Below are positions 6,326-10,436 of a DNA stretch of 10,436 nt, in pieces; the first letter of the stretch is position 1; each line of letters starts with the position of its first letter. The notes under the pieces were generated by a model. It was not told where the DNA came from, made no database searches, and saw only the letters and a program-made list of their open reading frames with translations. Both the position numbers and the translations under genes were made by a program. This stretch comes from Chloroflexota bacterium (GTDB taxonomy: Bacteria > Chloroflexota > Limnocylindria > P2-11E): positions 1,642 through 12,077 of the forward strand of contig VBEU01000025.1 in assembly GCA_005883775.1 (NCBI GenBank). The letters run 5' to 3'.

Positions 6326-6336
6326 GGCCGTCGCTT
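6308..6336 (-). terminator. Intrinsic terminator of the ferredoxin gene
   Basis: Arms AAGCGACGGCC (6311-6321) and GGCCGTCGCTT (6326-6336) are perfectly complementary over 11 bp around a 4-nt loop. On the minus strand the stem is followed by a T-run (A-run 6308-6312 on plus). It lies 17 nt after the ferredoxin stop. The convergent LAGLIDADG gene ends inside it: its TGA (6323-6325) sits in the loop. Confidence 0.88.
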
Positions 6337-6353
6337 ACCGGTCTCCTACTAAG

Positions 6354-6596
6354 TTACTTGTTGAAATAGTTCTTGTTGATCTCGGTGTAGTTCTTCCATT
6401 TGTCCGGGACGGCATCTTCAGGGAAGATCGCACTTACCGGGCAGACCGATTCACATGCGCCGCAATCGATGCATTCATCCGGATGGATGAAGTACATGTT
6501 GTCTGCATCCGTTGTATAAATGCAGTCAACGGGACACACATCTAAGCACGATGCGTCCTTCACGCCGATGCAGGGTTCCGTGATCACGTAGGCCAT
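6354..6596 (-). CDS. fdxA: Seven-iron ferredoxin ([3Fe-4S][4Fe-4S], FdxA type)
   Basis: This 80-aa electron carrier has the cysteine spacing of seven-iron ferredoxins. C9-x7-C17-x3-C21-P and, later, C42-x2-C45-x2-C48-x3-C52-P. By comparison with the family, C9, C17 and C52 should hold the [3Fe-4S] cluster and C21, C42, C45 and C48 the [4Fe-4S] cluster, leaving C25 free. The seven-residue gap between the first two cysteines is what separates it from 2[4Fe-4S] clostridial types. The ending VPDKWKNYTEINKNYF is typical of short actinobacterial FdxA-like proteins. GGGAGAG lies 10 nt before ATG 6596. It has its own strong terminator, so it is monocistronic. It could feed electrons to oxidoreductases such as P450s; the partner is not visible here. 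Codon use is less GC-rich at the C-terminus than its neighbours. Confidence 0.93.
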   Translation of the reverse strand: MAYVITEPCIGVKDASCLDVCPVDCIYTTDADNMYFIHPDECIDCGACESVCPVSAIFPEDAVPDKWKNYTEINKNYFNK

Positions 6597-6654
6597 TTCT
6601 GAATCGCTCTCCCGTTTCGCACACGTGGAAAAATCGCGTGATGTTTTCTCAGCC

Positions 6655-6660
6655 TATCAT
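6655..6660 (+). promoter_or_regulatory. -10 element TATCAT, leaderless start of the 6669 gene
   Basis: TATCAT matches TATAAT in five of six positions and ends exactly 8 nt before ATG 6669, so transcription should start on or beside the start codon. No convincing -35 and no SD are present. Confidence 0.5.
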
Positions 6661-6668
6661 CGCGCGAC

Positions 6669-7034
6669 ATGAGTGGCGAAATCGCCGAGTTCCCGTTGCC
6701 GGCCGACGTCACCGACGACGAACGCGCCACGGCGAAGCGCGAGATCGGCAAGTACTCGAAGATCCTCGGCGAGGAGCCACGCGTCATCCGTTTTGCCGGT
6801 AGAACGATCGGTCAGACGGGGCCGGTCTGGCACTTTCAATACACGCGGCTGTACGAGCTCCCGAAGGGTTACCTGGTCGCCGCCCACGATCTCCACGAGG
6901 GGATCAAGGTCGCCTATGCCGAGCGGCCGGAGGACCTTCCCAAGGCGTTCGAGAACGATCTCGTGCGCGAGTTCGTCGAGGACGAGCTCCGCTACCGCAA
7001 GATTATCGGAACCGAGCACGCCCGAGCCCAGTAG
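6669..7034 (+). CDS. Conserved-looking hypothetical protein, 121 aa
   Basis: I do not recognise a domain. It is a soluble, charged protein without cysteines, signal peptide or membrane segment. The N-terminal half is acidic and helical (DERATAKREIGKYSKILGEE). The middle contains a run of aromatic residues in what look like beta strands (PVWHFQYTRLYELPKGYLVAAHD), and the C-terminal part is helical (DLPKAFENDLVREFVEDELRYRKIIG). The strand-strand-helix layout recalls small stress or ligand-binding folds, but no assignment is made. ATG 6669 fits: a TATCAT -10 lies 8 nt upstream, suggesting a leaderless mRNA, and there is no SD. It is divergent from the ferredoxin gene (72 bp between starts) and first in a run with the DUF309 and oxidoreductase genes, 41 nt ahead of the likely DUF309 start. 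Confidence 0.82.
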   Translation: MSGEIAEFPLPADVTDDERATAKREIGKYSKILGEEPRVIRFAGRTIGQTGPVWHFQYTRLYELPKGYLVAAHDLHEGIKVAYAERPEDLPKAFENDLVREFVEDELRYRKIIGTEHARAQ

Positions 7035-7075
7035 CCGCTCGCGCAAATCGGCCCGCCCGCCGAAGAGGCAACCGC

Positions 7076-7482
7076 GTGGCGCACCTGATGAGCCGGCGCG
7101 CGCGCGCTGCACCGACCCACCGCCGGCGGAGCTCCTGCGCGGAATCGAACAGTTCAACGCCGGAGAATTCTTTGAGCAGCACGAGACGCTCGAGCTGCTC
7201 TGGCGGGACACGGCCGCTCCGGTGCGTCACCTCTATCACGGGATCCTTCAGGTTGGGGTCGGCTTTCATCACTGGCGCCGAAGCAACTTCCACGGCGCGT
7301 CCGTGCTTCTCGAAGAAGGCGTCGACCGCCTCCGTCCCTTCGCGCCGAGCTGCCAGACGATCGACGTCGCGTCGCTCATCGTAGACGCGAGCGCCGCGCG
7401 CGAAAAGCTCATCGCACTCGGTCCCGAGCGGATGACCGAGTTCGACTTCGCAAACGCGCCACGGGTACGCTTCGCGCGATGA
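7076..7482 (+). CDS. DUF309 family protein, start region frame-disrupted in a (GC)6 tract
   Basis: From 7111 to 7482 the frame encodes a typical DUF309 protein: PAELLRGIEQFNAGEFFEQHETLELLWRD, then HLYHGILQVGVGFHHWRRSNFHGASVLLEEG. The family is a small all-helical fold with conserved F-x2-HE-x2-E-x2-W and a later Q-x5-HH pattern; its function is unknown. In this frame no ATG, GTG or TTG lies between 6918 and the conserved core. One frame over, GTG 7076 has GAAGAGG 7 nt upstream and ATG 7088 follows. Removing one GC from the six-unit GC tract at 7096-7107 would join them into a normal start (MAHLMSRRARCTDPPPAELL). So the gene is either frameshifted by slippage, wrongly sequenced, or starts on a rare codon such as CTG 7135. 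Its TGA overlaps the next gene as ATGA. Confidence 0.8.
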
Positions 7483-8378
7483 CCGAAGCGGCGCGTGAGT
7501 GGGCCGATCGACTCGGCGCGGTCGGTGTATGGACGCACGATGTCGAGCGGATGTCCGCCGCGAGCGCACGGGACTATGTGCGTGCGATCGAATCACTCGG
7601 ATTCGCAGCGCTGTGGATACCCGAAAGCCTCGGCAGTAAGGAGGCCTTCGCGCACGCGAGCCTTCTGCTCGGCGCGACGAAGAACCTCGTCATCGCGACC
7701 GGTATCGCCAACATCTGGGCGCGCGATCCCGTCGCGATGGCGAACGGAGCGCGCACGCTGGTCGACGCTTTTCCCGGCCGGTTCCTCCTCGGGCTCGGCG
7801 TGAGTCACGCTCCGACCGTCCAGACGCGCGGACAGACCTACGCGCATCCGCTCGAGTACATGCGCCGGTATCTCGACGCGATGGACGCCGCTCCATACGT
7901 CGGACCGAAGGTCGAGGTACCCCGTGCTCTCGCGGCACTCGGGCCGCAGATGCTCCGGCTCTCCGCTGCGCGCACGCTCGGCGGCCATTCCTACTTCGTG
8001 CCGGTCGAGCACACCACGGTCGCGCGGAAGGAGCTCGGCACAGGTCCGCTCCTGGCCGCCGAGCAGGCCGCGGTGCTTGACGAGGAGCCCGCGTCCGCGC
8101 GCACGACCGCGCGACGGCACATGAAGCGCTATCTCGAGCTCGAGAATTACACGAACAACCTGCGGCGCCTCGGGTGGTCCGACGCGGACCTTGCCGATGG
8201 CGGCAGCGACCGGCTCGTCGACGCGATCGCGGCGTGGGGCGGCACCGCCACGATCAAGGCACGCATCAATGAACACCGGAAGCGCGGCGCCGATCACGTG
8301 TGCCTTCAGGTGCTGCGCGCCGATCCAAAGGGGTCGCCGACCGCGGACCTCGAGCGGATCGCGAAGGCGGTGCTCTAG
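7479..8378 (+). CDS. LLM-class F420-dependent oxidoreductase
   Basis: This is a luciferase-like TIM-barrel oxidoreductase, 299 aa, resembling the group of probable F420-dependent enzymes first named in mycobacteria. Landmarks: ARDYVRAIESLGFAALWIPES (first barrel strand), LVIATGIANIWARDP (71-84), the loop that contacts the deazaflavin with a cis-peptide in many family members, and FPGRFLLGLGVSHAP (98-112). The C-terminal half carries IAAWGG and GADHVCLQVL, the last barrel segments. F420 rather than FMN is inferred from family resemblance; the substrate is unknown. The ATG overlaps the DUF309 stop (ATGA, 7479-7482), so translation is coupled. The TAG stop interlocks with the stop of the convergent NifU-like gene in CTAG (8375-8378). 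Confidence 0.9.
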   Translation: MTEAAREWADRLGAVGVWTHDVERMSAASARDYVRAIESLGFAALWIPESLGSKEAFAHASLLLGATKNLVIATGIANIWARDPVAMANGARTLVDAFPGRFLLGLGVSHAPTVQTRGQTYAHPLEYMRRYLDAMDAAPYVGPKVEVPRALAALGPQMLRLSAARTLGGHSYFVPVEHTTVARKELGTGPLLAAEQAAVLDEEPASARTTARRHMKRYLELENYTNNLRRLGWSDADLADGGSDRLVDAIAAWGGTATIKARINEHRKRGADHVCLQVLRADPKGSPTADLERIAKAVL

Positions 8379-8686
8379 CTCCCGTCCTTCTCTGGCAGCT
8401 CGACCGGTGTGAACCCGGGCTGATCCCAGCCCAGTACGGTGTAGGGAGGCAGGTTCACCGCCTCGACCCCGCGCAGCTCCGGGATATCGTCCAGCAGCGC
8501 TCGCTCGATCCCGCTCTTCAGCTGGAGGGTCGCAACGAGCCGCCCCGTCCGAGGCCGCGTGACTGAGACGCGGATCCGCGCGATGGCATCCTCGACGTCG
8601 ACGAGCTCTACGTGGCCCCCCGTTCGCGCCAGATAGCGCTCCATCTCGGCGATCTTGGTGGCAACACGCTCGGCGAGGTCAGGCAT
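8375..8686 (-). CDS. NifU C-terminal-domain-like protein lacking all cysteines, 103 aa
   Basis: The first 80 residues follow the NifU C-terminal domain pattern: helix AERVATKIAEMERYLARTGG, strand HVELVDVED, strand AIARIRVSV, helix LQLKSGIERALLDDIPELRGVEAV. In true Nfu/NifU proteins the segment after the second strand holds the Cys-x2-Cys that carries an Fe-S cluster. Here residues 42-51 read VTRPRTGRLV, and the whole protein has no cysteine. It therefore cannot bind a cluster in the usual way. A short proline-rich tail (VLGWDQPGFTPVELPEKDGS) follows. ATG 8686 is chosen because homology starts there. No SD is seen, but TATGCT (8700-8695) ends 8 nt before the ATG, indicating a leaderless mRNA. 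The stop interlocks with that of the oxidoreductase. Function unknown. Confidence 0.78.
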   Translation of the reverse strand: MPDLAERVATKIAEMERYLARTGGHVELVDVEDAIARIRVSVTRPRTGRLVATLQLKSGIERALLDDIPELRGVEAVNLPPYTVLGWDQPGFTPVELPEKDGS

Positions 8687-8694
8687 CTTGAGCG

Positions 8695-8700
8695 AGCATA
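8695..8700 (-). promoter_or_regulatory. -10 element TATGCT, leaderless start of the NifU-like gene
   Basis: TATGCT on the minus strand (TANNNT core, four of six matches) ends 8 nt before the start codon at 8686, the same distance as for the genes at 5447 and 6669. No clear -35 is present. Confidence 0.42.
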
Positions 8701-8725
8701 CGGAAACGCTTCGAGGAGGTCTGCC

Positions 8726-9511
8726 ATGTGCTACCCGCCGGGTGCGCGCCCGCCCGACGTTCCGTCCGATGTTCTGCCGCCAATGAGCGGAGGATCGGGC
8801 GCAGAGGACTTGACCCTTGCCAGCGCAGACGGGACGAAGTTCCGCGCGTATCTGGCACGGGCCGGCGATGGGGACGCCGGCGTCGTTATCGCACCAGACG
8901 TGCGCGGGCTCCACTCCTTCTACGAGGAGCTCGCCGAGCGGTTTGCGTCCGCCGGCGTTCACGCGATCGCGTTCGACTATTTCGGACGCACCGCGGGGAT
9001 GGACCGTCGCGGCGATGACTTCGACTACATGCCGCACGTCCGACAGGCCACGCCGAGGACGGTGTTTGCGGACATCGCCGCGAGCCGCGCGAGACTGGAG
9101 AAGGAAACCAAGGCCGCCCGCACGTTTGTTCTGGGATTCTGCTTCGGCGGCCGCATCGCATTCCTCTCTTCGGCCGAACAGCCGGGCCTTGCCGGAGTCG
9201 TTGGCTTCTACGGCCGGCTCGGCAAGCGCGAGAACGAGGTCTGGCCGGCCCCGGCGGAGCAGGCACCGCGGATGCGCGCACCGGTGCTCGGTCTCTTTGG
9301 CGGTGGCGACCCGAGCATCCCGCCTTCCGACAGCGCCGCGTTCGACAGTGCACTAACGATCGCGAAATTGAAACACCACATCGAGACGTATCCGGGGGCT
9401 CCGCATTCGTTCTTCGACCGAACGTTCAGCGAGCACAAGAAAGAGTGCGACGACGCCTGGCGCCGCGTTCTGGCGTTCATGCGCACGGGCGACCCGGCCA
9501 GAGCGGCGTGA
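8726..9511 (+). CDS. Dienelactone hydrolase family protein
   Basis: This is an alpha/beta hydrolase of the dienelactone hydrolase family, 261 aa, predicted cytoplasmic. The Cys-Asp-His triad is complete: C139 in the nucleophile elbow GFCFGG, D195 in GGGDPSIP, H227 in PGAPHSFFDR. VIAPDVRGLHSFYEELAERFASAGVHAIAFDYFGR (54-88) is the typical first part of the fold, with Asp at 58 where classic dienelactone hydrolases have a Glu that shields the nucleophile. The N-terminus (MCYPPGARPP) matches a common actinobacterial-style subgroup. Dienelactone itself may not be the substrate. ATG 8726 has GAGGAGGT 5 nt upstream, the strongest SD of the window. Its stop overlaps the transporter start as GTGA (9508-9511). 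It is divergent from the NifU-like gene, with 39 bp between starts. Confidence 0.93.
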   Translation: MCYPPGARPPDVPSDVLPPMSGGSGAEDLTLASADGTKFRAYLARAGDGDAGVVIAPDVRGLHSFYEELAERFASAGVHAIAFDYFGRTAGMDRRGDDFDYMPHVRQATPRTVFADIAASRARLEKETKAARTFVLGFCFGGRIAFLSSAEQPGLAGVVGFYGRLGKRENEVWPAPAEQAPRMRAPVLGLFGGGDPSIPPSDSAAFDSALTIAKLKHHIETYPGAPHSFFDRTFSEHKKECDDAWRRVLAFMRTGDPARAA

Positions 9512-10131
9512 CCCTCGACGGCTCGATCCTCGCCTTCATGGGGATCGCGGCGCTGCTCACGATCCTGCCGGGCGCGGACATGGCGCTGGTCGCGAAGGTC
9601 ACGCTGCTCGACGGAAGGCGCGCGGCGTTCTTCACGAGCCTCGGCATCTGCGCGGGCCTGCCGGTGCACGCGACCGCCTCGGCACTAGGACTTTCACTCA
9701 TCCTCGCGACGAGCGCCGAGGCGTTCACGGTGGTGAAGTTCGCCGGAGCCGGATATCTCGCTTATCTCGGGATCCGGACCATCCGCGACTCGTTTCGGCC
9801 GGCGAGCGCTGCGGTGGCTGCGGCAGGGAGGGCACGCACGTCTCGCAGCGCCTTCGCTCAGGGCTGGCTCTCGAACGTGCTGAACCCAAAAGTCGCGCTG
9901 TTCTATCTCACGTTCCTCCCGCAGTTCATCTCGCCTGGCGACAATGTGCTGGTCAAGTCCCTTCTGTTGGCGGCCATCCATGCGGTGATGGGCCTCGTCT
10001 GGCTACCGCTCTACGCCTACGCGATCGATCGCCTCGGCGCGGTCGTCCGCGGAGCGCGACACTGGCTCGAGCGACTGTCGGGGACCGCTCTGATCGGCCT
10101 CGGCGTGCGCCTGGCGCTCGAGCGACGCTGA
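9508..10131 (+). CDS. LysE/RhtB family amino-acid exporter
   Basis: This is a 207-aa inner-membrane exporter of the LysE/RhtB family, which expel amino acids or small metabolites with the proton gradient. The family signature near the N-terminus is clear: LTILPGADMALVAKVTLLDGRRAA (about 17-40), with the membrane-embedded LPG-x-DM element. NPKVALFYLTFLPQFISPGD marks the second repeat. About six hydrophobic segments can be counted, as expected. GTG 9508 is chosen because it overlaps the hydrolase stop (GTGA) and gives the usual length; the frame also extends upstream to ATG 9445 inside the hydrolase gene. Coupling to the hydrolase suggests a shared condition, such as hydrolysing and exporting a metabolite, but the exported compound is unknown. 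Confidence 0.92.
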   Translation: MTLDGSILAFMGIAALLTILPGADMALVAKVTLLDGRRAAFFTSLGICAGLPVHATASALGLSLILATSAEAFTVVKFAGAGYLAYLGIRTIRDSFRPASAAVAAAGRARTSRSAFAQGWLSNVLNPKVALFYLTFLPQFISPGDNVLVKSLLLAAIHAVMGLVWLPLYAYAIDRLGAVVRGARHWLERLSGTALIGLGVRLALERR

Positions 10132-10182
10132 GCGCGTCGCGCGATACGGAAGCCTCGGGCAAGCTCCGCTAGCCTCGTGCCG

Positions 10183-10436
10183 ATGCGCTCGTTCTGGCTG
10201 TTCGTGTTCGGCACGATCGGCTTCGTATTGATCAGTTACTTCGAGCAGGTTCCGATCCTGGGATGGCTCGGGGCAATGGTCTCCGCGGTCGCGTGGGTGA
10301 CGCTCGGTCGTGCGCTCGCGCGAGACGGGGCTTCCGCGACGATCACCTCCGGCATCCTCGGAGCCTGGACAGGTTTCGTCGGGGCCTTCACCGCCTGGGC
10401 GTTTCAGACTGGAAATCTTTTCGGGCTGAGCACTCC
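10183..10436 (+). CDS. Hypothetical small membrane protein, 3' end outside the window
   Basis: An open frame of 84 codons runs off the right edge. It starts MRSFWLFVFGTIGFVLISYF, and three hydrophobic segments are visible: residues about 4-20, about 25-41 (VPILGWLGAMVSAVAWVTL) and about 52-75 (ATITSGILGAWTGFVGAF, then TAWAFQ). The short loop between the second and third carries RALARDG, which by the positive-inside rule would face the cytoplasm. No family is recognised. No SD precedes ATG 10183, but TAGCCT (10170-10175) ends 7 nt before it and could be the -10 of a leaderless mRNA. Two copies of AGCCTCG-x-GC (10151-10160, 10171-10180) lie just upstream, 20 bp apart. Confidence 0.75.
   Translation, partial: MRSFWLFVFGTIGFVLISYFEQVPILGWLGAMVSAVAWVTLGRALARDGASATITSGILGAWTGFVGAFTAWAFQTGNLFGLST

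Noticed and set aside
5403..6353. Group I intron or intein around the LAGLIDADG gene
   Set aside because: No interrupted gene on either side: the secreted-protein gene and the ferredoxin gene are both complete, and no intron core pairing or intein splice motifs were seen.
6673..7110. Possible long N-terminal extension of the DUF309 protein from ATG 6673 or 6916
   Set aside because: The extension is a Ser/Arg-rich shadow of the 121-aa gene and does not resemble any DUF309 N-terminus.
1..10436. CRISPR array, tRNA or rRNA gene, insertion sequence, toxin-antitoxin or phage module
   Set aside because: No spaced direct repeats, no cloverleaf, no transposase and no paired small genes of that kind were visible on either strand.

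Overview
The window is a GC-rich (roughly 64% by eye), densely packed bacterial chromosomal segment. The gene content is a putative F420-dependent LLM-class oxidoreductase, an actinobacterial-style seven-iron ferredoxin, GYD, DUF2203 and DUF309 small proteins, and a 2-oxoacid dehydrogenase E2 next to lipA and lipB. Together with probable leaderless promoters, this fits an uncultured terrestrial or freshwater Chloroflexota lineage (Limnocylindria-like), Dormibacterota or Actinomycetota. The phylum is inferred from gene content only.

Layout. (1) 1-2156, plus strand: the 3' end of an E2 acyltransferase gene, then lipA and lipB. LipB moves octanoate onto lipoyl domains, LipA inserts the sulfurs, and E2 is a client protein, so this is a lipoylation cluster. 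The lipA Shine-Dalgarno lies inside a predicted hairpin. (2) 2157-2305: a gap with several palindromes, then a small unrecognised ORF that ends in an interlocked stop with the convergent amidohydrolase. (3) 2500-3956, minus strand: a GYD-domain gene followed directly by a metal-dependent amidohydrolase, whose N-terminus continues upstream of its first ATG with no canonical start. (4) 3993-4310, plus: a DUF2203 gene, divergent from the GYD gene across 36 bp. (5) 4311-5402: a 204-bp gap, then a secreted Thr/Ala-rich protein. (6) 5447-6325: a free-standing tandem LAGLIDADG protein with a zinc-finger-like tail, wedged between the secreted-protein gene and the terminator of the ferredoxin gene (6354-6596, minus). 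(7) 6669-8378, plus: an unknown 121-aa protein, a DUF309 protein whose start is disrupted in a (GC)6 tract, and the oxidoreductase, coupled through ATGA. (8) 8375-8686, minus: a Cys-less NifU-C-like protein, again with interlocked convergent stops. (9) 8726-10131, plus: a dienelactone hydrolase-like enzyme coupled through GTGA to a LysE/RhtB exporter. (10) 10183 to the end: the start of a small membrane protein.

Most of the window is ordinary core and accessory metabolism; I see no defence island, CRISPR array or prophage. The points most worth following are the missing start codon of the amidohydrolase, the GC-dinucleotide frame break in the DUF309 gene, the Cys-less NifU-like protein, the homing-endonuclease-like gene lodged in a terminator, the repeated -10-like hexamers 7-8 nt from start codons (leaderless mRNAs), and two CTAG convergent stop overlaps.
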